From Rhizobiaceae bacterium (GTDB lineage: Bacteria; Pseudomonadota; Alphaproteobacteria; Rhizobiales; Rhizobiaceae), in contig JARGOX010000012.1 of assembly GCA_029233925.1 (NCBI GenBank), positions 62,001 to 126,000 of the forward strand: a stretch of DNA of 64,000 nucleotides, given 5' to 3'. The translations under genes and the position numbers were made by a program. Positions 18,499 through 27,602 of the stretch are shown in pieces; position 1 is the first letter of the stretch, and each line of letters starts with the position of its first letter. The notes under the pieces are model-generated. The model did no database searches and was not told the DNA's origin. It saw only the letters and a program-made list of their open reading frames with translations.

Positions 18499-18554
18499 CG
18501 CAAGCGGGCGCGCATTATAAAGGACCAGCAAAACTTTACTTCGCAATCGCGAAG
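18495..18554 (+). promoter_or_regulatory. Putative promoter and leader hairpin of the DEAD-box helicase gene
   Basis: TTGACG (18495-18500, overlapping the previous stop codon) and TATAAA (18516-18521) lie 15 bases apart, a short but usable spacing. A perfect 6-bp hairpin CTTCGC-AATC-GCGAAG (18539-18554) falls in the resulting leader, about 50 bases before the ATG. Helicases of this class are often controlled through their leaders; here that is inference. Confidence 0.35.
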
Positions 18555-18606
18555 CAACCGTAGCGCGCGCGGTTCAAACTCGGCGCCTTTCGAGAAAGAT
18601 CTGTTT

Positions 18607-20550
18607 TTGATGTCTCCCTTTGAGCACGCCCACCCGGCGCTCGATTCCGCGTTGACCAAACGTGGCTATACCGCACTGACACCGGTGCAATCTGCTGTTC
18701 TTGATGAAAATCTGCAAGACAGGGATCTGCTGGTCTCCGCGCAGACCGGATCCGGCAAGACCGTGGCATTCGGCCTCGCGCTCGCCGGTACAATCCTCGC
18801 AGAAGATGCACGACTGGGCGCAGGCCGCCTGCCGCTTGCTCTCATTATTGCGCCGACACGCGAGCTGGCCCTTCAGGTCAGCCGCGAGTTGGAATGGCTT
18901 TACGGTGAAGCCGGCGCCAGAATCAGCACATGTGTTGGCGGGATGGACCCGCGCGCCGAACGTCGCGCCCTTGAACGTGGTGCTGATATCGTCGTGGGTA
19001 CGCCCGGACGGTTGCGCGATCATATCACCCGACGGGCGCTTGATCTGAGCGAATTGCGCGCTGCAGTGCTGGATGAAGCCGATGAAATGCTTGATCTGGG
19101 TTTTCGCGAAGACCTGGAATTCATCCTTGACGCCGCACCGGTCGAACGTCGCACATTGATGTTTTCTGCAACCCTGCCGCGCGAAGTCAACGCGCTTGCC
19201 AAACGGTTTCAGAAAAACGCCGAGCGCATTTCGGTCAACAGTGAAAGAAGTGCGCATGCTGATATCGAATACATCGGCCATACTGTTGTCGCAAGTGAGC
19301 GCGAAAACGCCATTATCAACGTCTTGCGTTATCACAACACAACACGATCCATCGTCTTTTGTGGCACCAGAGAAAATGTCAAACATCTGACGGCAAGGCT
19401 TGGCAATCGCGGTTTTTCCACGGTTGCGCTGTCTGGAGAGTTCACCCAGGCCGAGCGTACCCACGCCCTGCAATCCATTCGTGACGGGCGGGCCAATGTG
19501 TGCGTGGCCACCGATGTTGCCGCGCGCGGCATTGATCTGCCGGAACTTGATCTGGTCATCCACGCGGATCTGCCGAATAATCCTGACACGTTGCTTCATC
19601 GCAGCGGACGTACCGGGCGGGCCGGACGCAAGGGCGTCTGTGCACTGGTCGTGACCAACTCGCGCAAACGGGCGGCTGAACGGCTGATCCGTCTCGCCAA
19701 GGTCGACATCAAATGGATTGCGACACCCAATGCCTCTGATATTGCGCGACTGGATAATGAGCGAATCATTGAAAGTCCGTTTTTGAAAGATGAAATGGAT
19801 GATGATGAGCGGGGCTTTGCCGAAGCTCTGCTGAAGAACCACAGTGCCGAACAGGTAGCAGCAGCATTCTACCGGCTTTCCAGGTCGAATCTTCCAGCCG
19901 CTGAAGACCTTTCCGATATCCCGGAATATAAAACCCGTGACAGAGCTGACAGGTCAGAGCGACCAGACAGGTCCGAGCGGTCAGGCAGAAGAGACAGGCC
20001 GGATAGACAGGACAGGCCTGACCGACATGAAAAAAAACCAAACCTGCGCAACGATTTCGACAATGGCGGCTGGTTTCGTATCAGTGCCGGCCGCAAGCAG
20101 CGCGCCGAGCCGCGCTGGCTGTTGCCGATCATCTGCCGCTCGGGTGGCGTTGATCGCGACTCGGTCGGGGCGATTTCCATAAGAGACGGCGAAACGCTTT
20201 TTGAAATTCACCCCGACAAGGTCGAATCGTATCAGCAAATGGTCGGTGAACAGGGTTGTGTCGAGCGCACATTGAAGATCGCATTTGTCGGCAAGGGCGA
20301 CCAGGCTGCAAGTGGAGAGAATTCCGGTTCTGCGGCGCAAACAGACAAACCCCGATCAGAAAAGCCGCGTTCAGACAAGCCAAGGCCAGACAAGCCGCGT
20401 TCTGACAAACCACGTTCGGACAAGCCCCACAAGAAAAGCAAACCGAAGCGCCAGGACGATGCACCGCCGGTTGAGGACATCACCGACACCAGATCCGCCA
20501 AGGCCAAAAAATTCAAGGCAAGGAAGCGGCCCATAAACCCGGACTCCTGA
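18607..20550 (+). CDS. DEAD-box ATP-dependent RNA helicase (CsdA/DbpA-like)
   Basis: A 647-residue RNA helicase. All core motifs are visible: Q motif GYTALTPVQ, motif I AQTGSGKT (about 47-54), Ia PTRELAL, Ib GTPGR, II DEAD, III SAT, V DVAARGID, VI HRSGRTGRAG. After residue 445 comes an Arg/Asp-rich repetitive linker (units such as RPDRSER, RPDRQD), then a DbpA-type RNA-binding domain (WFRISAGRKQRAEPRWLLP), then a second repetitive tail with repeated KPRSD units (about 580-615) and a basic C-terminus. The role is RNA remodelling in ribosome assembly or at low temperature. The repetitive tails probably add unspecific RNA affinity. Confidence 0.93.
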   Translation: MMSPFEHAHPALDSALTKRGYTALTPVQSAVLDENLQDRDLLVSAQTGSGKTVAFGLALAGTILAEDARLGAGRLPLALIIAPTRELALQVSRELEWLYGEAGARISTCVGGMDPRAERRALERGADIVVGTPGRLRDHITRRALDLSELRAAVLDEADEMLDLGFREDLEFILDAAPVERRTLMFSATLPREVNALAKRFQKNAERISVNSERSAHADIEYIGHTVVASERENAIINVLRYHNTTRSIVFCGTRENVKHLTARLGNRGFSTVALSGEFTQAERTHALQSIRDGRANVCVATDVAARGIDLPELDLVIHADLPNNPDTLLHRSGRTGRAGRKGVCALVVTNSRKRAAERLIRLAKVDIKWIATPNASDIARLDNERIIESPFLKDEMDDDERGFAEALLKNHSAEQVAAAFYRLSRSNLPAAEDLSDIPEYKTRDRADRSERPDRSERSGRRDRPDRQDRPDRHEKKPNLRNDFDNGGWFRISAGRKQRAEPRWLLPIICRSGGVDRDSVGAISIRDGETLFEIHPDKVESYQQMVGEQGCVERTLKIAFVGKGDQAASGENSGSAAQTDKPRSEKPRSDKPRPDKPRSDKPRSDKPHKKSKPKRQDDAPPVEDITDTRSAKAKKFKARKRPINPDS

Positions 20551-20604
20551 AGCTCAGGCTGATACAGACCGGGCTGCTAAAGCCCCCACTCCTTTAAGAC
20601 CGAC

Positions 20605-20625
20605 AGTGCGCCAACCTGGCGCACT
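20605..20625 (+). terminator. Perfect 9-bp hairpin between the convergent helicase and holC genes
   Basis: AGTGCGCCA-ACC-TGGCGCACT is a perfect 9-bp stem with a 3-base loop, 55 bases past the helicase stop and touching the holC stop codon. On the plus strand it is followed by CAAGCTTTCTTTT, a displaced T run, so it is a probable terminator for the helicase transcript. Confidence 0.55.
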
Positions 20626-21074
20626 CAAGCTTTCTTTTCCCAACGGCGATCATCATTTTGCTGCCAGTAGGTCAAGGTATGGCCTGCACCTTTCAGCGTT
20701 TTCCATTGGGTTCTCGCAACCTCGACCTGCATTTGGTCATGTCCGTCAAACATGAAGACAGCACGCTCATAGGTCTCCAATGCTGACGGCTCGGCACGAT
20801 CCACAAGAAACCGCACCTGCGCTGCATTGGCGTTTTCTCCGGTCGTGCAGATGAGAATGGGCTGGATAGGCGCATCGGGGGACGTTTCGCTGCCATGAGG
20901 CAGAAAACTGTCCTCCGCATAGGTCCACAATTGCTGATCAAGCGCATCGCGCCTTTCAGCACTGCCCGTCTGCACAGCAACCCGCCAGCCCCGCCCAAGA
21001 CTTTTTTCAAGCAAGGGCGGGAGAGCGTCTTCGACGCGCGATTCGGTCAGGTGATAGAAAAGTATTTCCGTCAT
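20625..21074 (-). CDS. holC: DNA polymerase III chi subunit
   Basis: A 149-residue HolC protein ([20 protein letters not shown]), the clamp-loader accessory subunit linking the polymerase III holoenzyme to SSB. Family blocks: LPPLLEKSLGRGWRVAVQ, LDQQLWTYAEDSFLPHG and VFMFDGHD. The start overlaps the pepA stop by one base (TGATG arrangement), the common pepA-holC pairing in proteobacteria, implying translational coupling. Confidence 0.93.
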   Translation of the reverse strand: MTEILFYHLTESRVEDALPPLLEKSLGRGWRVAVQTGSAERRDALDQQLWTYAEDSFLPHGSETSPDAPIQPILICTTGENANAAQVRFLVDRAEPSALETYERAVFMFDGHDQMQVEVARTQWKTLKGAGHTLTYWQQNDDRRWEKKA

Positions 21075-22567
21075 CAGGACTCGTAATGCGCGCGAACCAA
21101 CTCATTGAGCAGGCGGACACCGTAGCCGGGCGCCCATGAACGATTGATTTCTGTCAAAGGTGGCCCCAGGCCTGTGCCGGCAATATCCAGATGCGCCCAG
21201 GGTGTCTCATTGACAAAACGCTGCAGGAACTGTCCCGCAGTAATGGCACCGGCCATGCGTCCACCGATATTTTTCATGTCGGCAAATTTGGAGTCGATCA
21301 ATTTGTCGTATTCCGGACCAAGCGGCAGACGCCAGACTTTTTCCTGCGTCAATTCGCCGGCGGCAGTCAGTTTTGAGCACAAGTCATCATTGTTGGAAAA
21401 AAGCCCTGCATGCTGATGACCCAGCGCAACAAGCACCGCACCGGTCAAGGTCGCCAGATTGATCATGAACTGCGGCTTGAACCGATCCTGACAATACCAA
21501 AGCGCGTCACACAGAACCAGCCGACCTTCTGCATCCGTATTGATCACTTCAATCGTCTGGCCGGACATCGAGGTGACAATGTCACCGGGCCGCTGTGCGT
21601 TGCCATCGGGCATGTTTTCGACAAGTCCGATAATGGCAACCACATTGGCTTTCGCCTTGCGTGCAGCCAATGTGTGCATCAGGCCCATGACGGCTGCTGC
21701 GCCACCCATGTCGCCTTTCATATCTTCCATTCCCGCACCTGGTTTCAAGGAAATGCCGCCGCTGTCGAAGACCACGCCTTTTCCGACGAAGGCAATCGGC
21801 TTTTGTTTCGACTTGCCACCTTTCCATTGCATGATCGCCATGCGCGGGGGGCGGACAGACCCCTGGGCGACGCCGAGCAATGCGCCCATGCCCAGTTTCT
21901 TCATTTCCTTCTGGGTCAGGATTTCCACCTCGACGCCGAGTTTTTCCAGATCACTGGCCTTCTTGGCAAATTCCACCGGGCCCAAAATATTGGCTGGCTC
22001 GTTGACCAGATTGCGTGCAAGCGTGACACCCTCGGCAACCGCCTGAACAGCGGCGTAGGCCTTTTTGGCTTCTGCGGCATGTTCGCTGACCAGAGTGATA
22101 TTGACGGTCTTTGGTTTGGTTTCCTTGCCGTTGTCGCGGTTGCGTGTCTTGTAGGTGTCGAATTCGTAATTTCGCATCAACATGCCCAAAGCAATATCGG
22201 CAAGATTGTCTGCCGAGACCTCCACATCCGTCGCATCGACAAACATGGTGACATTTTCTGCCTTGTTCGTCTGGGCAAAGGCCGTTCCGCCAATGCGCAG
22301 CCAATCATTGGCCTGCAATTCGGCAGCAGCGCCTGTGCCGACAATGACCAGGCGATCAGCTGGACTGCCGCGGGGAACAAGCATGTCTATGACAGCAAGT
22401 TTCTTGCCTTCAAATCCGGCAATGTCCATCGCCTGCCTTGATATCGCCTCAGGGTCTACCATAGTGGCGCTGTCGGTGAGTAATCCGCCCTGGCTGCTCA
22501 GGAGAATGGCCAGTCCGCCCTTTATGTTGGCAGTCCGGGAAAAAGTAATGTTCAGTTTCTGTGACAT
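21074..22567 (-). CDS. pepA: Leucyl aminopeptidase (M17 family)
   Basis: A 497-residue cytosolic M17 aminopeptidase removing N-terminal residues using two divalent metals. The catalytic C-terminal domain shows [16 protein letters not shown] (catalytic Lys and metal Asp, about 260-275), [12 protein letters not shown] and the family signature [10 protein letters not shown] (about 343-352) with metal-binding Asp/Glu and catalytic Arg. The N-terminal macrodomain-like part is present. PepA proteins in some bacteria also bind DNA in recombination or transcription; nothing here tests this. It is divergent from lptF, as in many proteobacteria. Confidence 0.96.
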   Translation of the reverse strand: MSQKLNITFSRTANIKGGLAILLSSQGGLLTDSATMVDPEAISRQAMDIAGFEGKKLAVIDMLVPRGSPADRLVIVGTGAAAELQANDWLRIGGTAFAQTNKAENVTMFVDATDVEVSADNLADIALGMLMRNYEFDTYKTRNRDNGKETKPKTVNITLVSEHAAEAKKAYAAVQAVAEGVTLARNLVNEPANILGPVEFAKKASDLEKLGVEVEILTQKEMKKLGMGALLGVAQGSVRPPRMAIMQWKGGKSKQKPIAFVGKGVVFDSGGISLKPGAGMEDMKGDMGGAAAVMGLMHTLAARKAKANVVAIIGLVENMPDGNAQRPGDIVTSMSGQTIEVINTDAEGRLVLCDALWYCQDRFKPQFMINLATLTGAVLVALGHQHAGLFSNNDDLCSKLTAAGELTQEKVWRLPLGPEYDKLIDSKFADMKNIGGRMAGAITAGQFLQRFVNETPWAHLDIAGTGLGPPLTEINRSWAPGYGVRLLNELVRAHYES

Positions 22568-22743
22568 AAGAACTCCAGAGTGGGATCAATCGCGTATTTT
22601 GGTCTTTTCCGATGCAATGACAAGGCCACATTTTTTTGGCCAGGTGATTTGACGCCCCGTGCTGCATGAATGGCCCTTTTGCAGCAAGCCCATTTTTTTG
22701 AAAAAGAATGGAAATTGGAAAAATGTTTTCTATGCCTCGTCAC

Positions 22744-22796
22744 TTGGTATCGGGTATAGGCTCCTGTAGTATGTGCCTGACCGCGGACGTCTGCGG
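22744..22796 (+). promoter_or_regulatory. Putative lptF promoter and adjacent dyad
   Basis: TTGGTA (22744-22749) and TAGTAT (22767-22772) are 17 bases apart. Shortly downstream CCGCGGACGTCTGCGG (22781-22796) is a 16-bp palindrome with one mismatched pair, in the expected transcript leader. The rest of 22568-22827 between pepA and lptF holds no gene. Confidence 0.4.
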
Positions 22797-22827
22797 TTAT
22801 TCTGGAGGCACCCGGACCCCGCGCTGA

Positions 22828-24039
22828 ATGAAACAAATAGAACGCTACATATTTCGCAGGGTTTTCACTCTGTCGATCGGGACCTTGGTAACGACCACCG
22901 TGATCGCTTTGACGACGCAGGTGCTGATTCGCGTCAACTTGTTGAGTTCCACCGGCCAGTCTTTGCTGACCTTTCTGGAACTTGCAGGACTTCTTATCCC
23001 CGCCATGGTGGTGATTGTCATGCCCTTTGCGCTGATGATCGGTGCTTCGCAGACACTTGGCACAATGAATTCCGATTCGGAACTTGCGGTCATCGAAGCA
23101 TCTGGCGGTTCACGTCTGCTGACGGCGCGTCCCATTCTCCTTCTGGCTCTCCTCATGGCTCTGGCAACATTGGTCACCAGTGTTGTCGTCGAACCATGGA
23201 GCAACCGGAAAATTCGCGATCTGCTGAATTCCGCCAGTGCCGACCTGTTTTCGGTTGCAGTGCAATCGGGCACTTTTCACGAGATTGAGGAGGGGTTGCA
23301 TGTCCAGGTGGGTGAAAAGCTGCCAGGCGGCAAGCTCGGCGGCATTTTTCTGTCTGACCGCCGCGATGACGTATCCGATGTCATTTATTATGCGAAATAT
23401 GGTGCCTTTGTTGAGGACGAAGGCAAAGACATCCTCATCATGTCGGATGGGGAATTGCACCGTAAATCCAATGAGGATGGAAAAATTTCCATCATTCGGT
23501 TTGCGACTTACGCGCTGGACCTCAGTCTTATTGGCGGGCGTGCCAGCAAGGGCAATTCCTACTATGCAAAGGAACGTACAACGCGTTTCCTGCTCTCACC
23601 AGATCCCAATGATGGTTCCTATAAGTATAAACCGGGCCAGTTTCGCGAGGAACTCAACAAACGGTTTTCCGAATGGATGTATCCACTGCTTTTTGGCCTG
23701 ATAACCGTCTATTTTCTTGGCAAGGCCCATACCAATCGCAACGAACAGGTCTGGAGTGTCGTTACTGCCGCATCCATAGCATTTGCAACACGGGGCTTCA
23801 GTTTCTACGCTGTCGATCAGTCGGGCTCCAGCGAAGTCTTCGCCATATTGGTTTTTGCGGTTCCTCTGGCAAGCATCGTGCTGTTTTCTCTTCTGATCCT
23901 GACAAATTGGTCGTTTCGTCCACCCAAACGGCTGGTTGAGCAAACGGCCCGACTGGGGTCGGATCGTGACCCACCAGCCGACGCACCAGGCACTTGGAAT
24001 ACCGGTCTCAGCGGATCTGCACGAGGGGGTGCGCAATGA
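22828..24039 (+). CDS. lptF: LPS export ABC transporter permease LptF
   Basis: A 403-residue inner-membrane permease, partner of LptG and LptB in the LptB2FG complex that extracts lipopolysaccharide from the inner membrane. N-terminal MKQIERYIFRRVF with the first membrane helix, two further helices by residue 110, a periplasmic beta-jellyroll domain (about 130-265) and C-terminal helices follow the family pattern. The stop overlaps the lptG start (ATGA). Length fits the family; the C-terminal 30 residues are a polar tail. Confidence 0.94.
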   Translation: MKQIERYIFRRVFTLSIGTLVTTTVIALTTQVLIRVNLLSSTGQSLLTFLELAGLLIPAMVVIVMPFALMIGASQTLGTMNSDSELAVIEASGGSRLLTARPILLLALLMALATLVTSVVVEPWSNRKIRDLLNSASADLFSVAVQSGTFHEIEEGLHVQVGEKLPGGKLGGIFLSDRRDDVSDVIYYAKYGAFVEDEGKDILIMSDGELHRKSNEDGKISIIRFATYALDLSLIGGRASKGNSYYAKERTTRFLLSPDPNDGSYKYKPGQFREELNKRFSEWMYPLLFGLITVYFLGKAHTNRNEQVWSVVTAASIAFATRGFSFYAVDQSGSSEVFAILVFAVPLASIVLFSLLILTNWSFRPPKRLVEQTARLGSDRDPPADAPGTWNTGLSGSARGGAQ

Positions 24040-25124
24040 TCGGCGTGACGCTGTGGCGATACCTCTTCAAGCGATATATTGTCATGACTGGCTGGTTTGT
24101 TCTGGGCATTTTGGCAATCATTTACATGATTGATTTCACAGAATTTTCCAACCGAGCTTCGGAACTGCCGGGCTATACGATCTCGATCGGCCTGTTGCTT
24201 TCTGCGCTGCGCCTGCCGAATATCATCCAGGCGACCATGCCTTTTATCATCCTGTTTTCCTCAATGTCTGTCCTGTTGGTGCTCAACAGAAAATATGAAC
24301 TTGTCGTGGCGCGGTCCGCGGGCATCTCGGCCTGGCAGTTTCTGTCGCCACTTTGTGGGGCGAGCTTTCTGATCGGCGTGTTCATGGTGACCGCGGTCAA
24401 TCCACTGTCCTCCCTTGCCCTGTCTTCCGTACAGGAAATGGAACTCGGCATTGGCATGCAGCGCGGCACGGTCGGCACGATTGAACGAACCCCGTGGATC
24501 CGCCAGCGCACGAACGAAGGCATTACGATTATTGGCGCCAAAAGCATTGCACGCCGTGGACTGTTGCTGGGCCAGGCAACCTTCATCCGATTCAACGATG
24601 AAGGCGGAATCGCCGAAAGACTGGATGCCAGGCAAGCTCTGTTGGAAAATGAGCATTGGGTTTTGACAGATATCGTCCGGGTGAGTCGCAACTCTCCGCC
24701 CGAATCGGTCGAACGTTTGGAAATTGCCACCAACCTGAAACCGGAATTCGTTGAAGAATCACTGGCATCGCCACAATCAATATCTTTTTTCGCTTTGCCG
24801 CGAAAAATTGAAGTCGCCCGTTCATTCGGACTCGGGGCCAATGCATTTGCCATGCAATATCAATCTTTGCTGGCTTTGCCGCTGCTTTTGGTGGCCATGA
24901 CATTGATCGCTGCAAACGTTTCTTTAAGATTTATTCGGTTTGGGCAGTCAGGAACTGTTATTTTGGCTGGCATCTTGGCCGGGTTTCTGCTTTATGTCGT
25001 CACAGTGTTGACAAAATCATTTGGGACCGCTGGTGTTGTGCCACCTATTGTTGCGGCATGGCTTCCGGTAATTGTGGCGTCAGCCCTTGGGGTAACGGTG
25101 CTTCTCCACAAGGAGGATGGATAG
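24036..25124 (+). CDS. lptG: LPS export ABC transporter permease LptG
   Basis: A 362-residue permease with the LptG pattern: MIGVTLWRYLFKRYIVMTGW and first helix, RLPNIIQATMPFIILFSSM second-helix region, NRKYELVVARSAGISAWQF cytosolic coupling segment contacting LptB, periplasmic jellyroll domain, and three C-terminal helices. The frame is open to 23994, but the ATG at 24036, overlapping the lptF stop by four bases, is the obvious start. Its TAG stop shares a base with the lptD GTG start. Confidence 0.94.
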   Translation: MIGVTLWRYLFKRYIVMTGWFVLGILAIIYMIDFTEFSNRASELPGYTISIGLLLSALRLPNIIQATMPFIILFSSMSVLLVLNRKYELVVARSAGISAWQFLSPLCGASFLIGVFMVTAVNPLSSLALSSVQEMELGIGMQRGTVGTIERTPWIRQRTNEGITIIGAKSIARRGLLLGQATFIRFNDEGGIAERLDARQALLENEHWVLTDIVRVSRNSPPESVERLEIATNLKPEFVEESLASPQSISFFALPRKIEVARSFGLGANAFAMQYQSLLALPLLLVAMTLIAANVSLRFIRFGQSGTVILAGILAGFLLYVVTVLTKSFGTAGVVPPIVAAWLPVIVASALGVTVLLHKEDG

Positions 25125-27463
25125 TGGAATCAGCCACGATCTGCGAAAGAAAAATGTTGCGTATCGCAGGACTGATTGCATTTATTGCAGCGGGCTTTTC
25201 GACGTGCGTTATCGTACCGAGCGCCTATGCGCAGGTCTCACGGGAAAACGGCAATATTAAAATCGCCACGTCGCCGGATGCCCAGTTGTTGCTTACGGCC
25301 AATCAGATAACATTCAATCAGGATAGTGAAACTGTCGTTGCACAAGGCGCTGTCCAGGTAGATTATGACGGTTATCAACTGGTTGCGCGCAGGTTGGAAT
25401 ATCACCAGCGCTCGGGTCGCCTGAAAGCCTATGGCGATATCGAAATGGTTGAGCCTGATGGCAATCGCATTTATGCGCAGGAACTGGATATCACAGACGA
25501 TTTTGCCGACGGATTCGTCAATTCGCTGCGTATAGAACGTCCGGACAACACCCGAATCGTCGCCGATAGTGCTCAACGCCTTGATGCGGAAAGCACGACA
25601 CTGACCAATGGCGTTTATACCGCCTGTGACATTTGTGAAGAAAATCCGGAAAAGCCGCCCCTTTGGCAGATAAAGGCAAGGCGCGTCACCCAGAATGGCA
25701 AAACCCAGACGATTCGTCTGGAAGGTGCGCATTTTGAGCTTTTCGGAAAGTCGATAGCCTATCTTCCCTATCTGGTCGTTCCGGATCACACCGTCAAACG
25801 CAAGAGCGGGTTTCTTCTGCCCTCCTTCGGTTACAGCAAGGAAATTGGCGCAAAGGTCAAGATACCCTATTATTTCGCACTCAATCCGCATTATGACCTG
25901 ACCGTATCCATGTCTGGATTGTCCCGTCAGGGTTTTCTTGCCGAAGCAGAATTTCGCCAGAGATTTTCCAATGGCAGTCATACGTTGCGCGTTGCAGGTA
26001 TTCATCAGCTCTCACCAGGCGCGTTCAGTGCCGGTAGCGTTGATGCGAACGAAACCACCCGTGGGCTTATCGCTTCACAGGCAGAATTCGTCATCAACCC
26101 GATATGGACTTTTGGCTGGGACCTGATTCTGCAAAGCGACAACAGTTTTGCAAATACCTACAATATCACCGGCTACGACGCGGTCACACAGGTTTCCACG
26201 GCCTATCTTGAAGGCCTTACGGGTCGCAACTATTTTGATCTGCGCGCCTATTATTTCGATGTTCAGTCTACGCTCGAGAGCAGTATTGCCGAAGAACAGC
26301 AACCCATCGTCCATCCGTCACTGGACTATGACTATACATTTGAAAAGCCCGTGGCAGGCGGCGAACTCAACCTCAATTTCAACGTCCTCAGTCTGACGCG
26401 CCGTGAAGCGGAAACCGATATCGTCAATGACCGCTATGCGGGGGTAAAGGGCACCAATTCGCGCCTCACCGGTGAAATCGAATGGCAGCGGACATTCATT
26501 ACCGAGGCAGGGCTGGCGCTGACCCCGCTGTTTGCCGCGCGTGGTGATGTGAACCTTCTCGATATCACCGCTCCTGCTGGCTATACAGGCCCACTGACAA
26601 GCGATTCCACTGTCGGACGCGGAATGTTGACGGCGGGACTTGAGGCTCGCTATCCAATCCAGATGACGACAGACAACAGTTCCCATATCATTGAGCCTAT
26701 CGGCCAAATCTATGCACGCAATGATGAACAGATGGCTGGCGGCCTGCCAAATGAAGACGCCCAAAGTTTTGTATTTGACGCCAGCACGCTTTTTGAGCGG
26801 GACAAATTCTCCGGGTATGACCGCATCGAAGGCGGCACCAGAGCAAATCTGGGCGTACGTTACACGGGCACCTTCAATAATGGTGTGTCATTGCGCGGTG
26901 TGTTCGGGCAATCATTCCAGATCGCAGGGCTGAATTCCTATAGTACGCCGGACCTCGTCAATGTTGGAAGTAATTCCGGACTGGAGACAACGCGTTCCGA
27001 TTATGTCGGGAGCGTGGGTGTGGATCTGCCAAGCGGATTTTCCATGACGGCTGCAGCGCGGCTTGATAAGACAACCTACGACCTGGAGCGCTCGGATATA
27101 GGCGCCGCCTATATCAGCGATGCATTCAGTACATCTCTTGCCCATACAATGGTTCAGCCGCAACCCGGCTATGGCTCATCGACAAGCCGCCATGAACTCA
27201 AGGGGGCAGCCTCCTTTCGTCTCGCTGAAAACTGGCGCGCTTTTGGATCCGCCAGCTACGATATTGAAAACCGTTTGATGTCTGATAATTCATTCGGTTT
27301 CGGATATGATGATGAATGTATTGCGATAAGCCTGTCCTATTCCCAGACCCGCGACATCGATCAGGCCGTTGACTGGAGCGTTGGCGCCTCAATCAGCCTG
27401 CGCACTCTGGGTGACATCTCTTTCGGCTCAAGTCCCTATTCCAAGCCAGCAAACAGCTGGTAA
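25124..27463 (+). CDS. lptD: LPS-assembly outer-membrane protein LptD
   Basis: A protein of about 779 residues, the outer-membrane barrel that inserts LPS into the outer leaflet with LptE. A signal peptide ends SAYAQ (about residue 37). An LptA-like jellyroll domain follows (NQITFNQDSETVVAQGAVQVDYDG...), then the barrel (SGFLLPSFGYSKEIGAKVKIPYYF...). Cysteines in TACDICEENP and DDECIAI fit the disulfides of the family. The GTG at 25124 overlaps the lptG stop and has AGGAGG seven bases upstream, which decides the start; ATG 25154 is the alternative. Confidence 0.94.
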   Translation: MESATICERKMLRIAGLIAFIAAGFSTCVIVPSAYAQVSRENGNIKIATSPDAQLLLTANQITFNQDSETVVAQGAVQVDYDGYQLVARRLEYHQRSGRLKAYGDIEMVEPDGNRIYAQELDITDDFADGFVNSLRIERPDNTRIVADSAQRLDAESTTLTNGVYTACDICEENPEKPPLWQIKARRVTQNGKTQTIRLEGAHFELFGKSIAYLPYLVVPDHTVKRKSGFLLPSFGYSKEIGAKVKIPYYFALNPHYDLTVSMSGLSRQGFLAEAEFRQRFSNGSHTLRVAGIHQLSPGAFSAGSVDANETTRGLIASQAEFVINPIWTFGWDLILQSDNSFANTYNITGYDAVTQVSTAYLEGLTGRNYFDLRAYYFDVQSTLESSIAEEQQPIVHPSLDYDYTFEKPVAGGELNLNFNVLSLTRREAETDIVNDRYAGVKGTNSRLTGEIEWQRTFITEAGLALTPLFAARGDVNLLDITAPAGYTGPLTSDSTVGRGMLTAGLEARYPIQMTTDNSSHIIEPIGQIYARNDEQMAGGLPNEDAQSFVFDASTLFERDKFSGYDRIEGGTRANLGVRYTGTFNNGVSLRGVFGQSFQIAGLNSYSTPDLVNVGSNSGLETTRSDYVGSVGVDLPSGFSMTAAARLDKTTYDLERSDIGAAYISDAFSTSLAHTMVQPQPGYGSSTSRHELKGAASFRLAENWRAFGSASYDIENRLMSDNSFGFGYDDECIAISLSYSQTRDIDQAVDWSVGASISLRTLGDISFGSSPYSKPANSW

Positions 27464-27495
27464 TTTGCTTTTTCTATTTCTGAGAGCACTTGATT

Positions 27496-27524
27496 TTGAC
27501 AGCTCAGGGAGGCGCTGTCATCAT
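27496..27524 (+). promoter_or_regulatory. Putative promoter and dyad before surA
   Basis: A perfect TTGACA (27496-27501) and CATCAT (27519-27524) are 17 bases apart. An inverted repeat TGACAGC (27497-27503) / GCTGTCA (27514-27520) overlaps the same stretch, so it could be a controlled promoter or an intercistronic hairpin after lptD. Confidence 0.4.
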
Positions 27525-27602
27525 TCTGCCAAAAGGTCATGGGATTTACGCCGGATCGTGTTTTTGAAAGAATGCCCGCTCGTGCGGCAGTGAGGAAAAC
27601 AA

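Noticed and set aside
18574-19842. 422-residue open frame on the minus strand
   Set aside because: Antisense to the DEAD-box helicase, whose every motif is intact.
19930-20440. Short repeated DNA units in the helicase gene considered as a CRISPR-like array
   Set aside because: Units are in frame, code for RD/KPRSD amino-acid repeats and have no unique spacers.
21410-22441. 343-residue open frame on the plus strand
   Set aside because: Antisense to pepA, with no ribosome site or recognisable domain.
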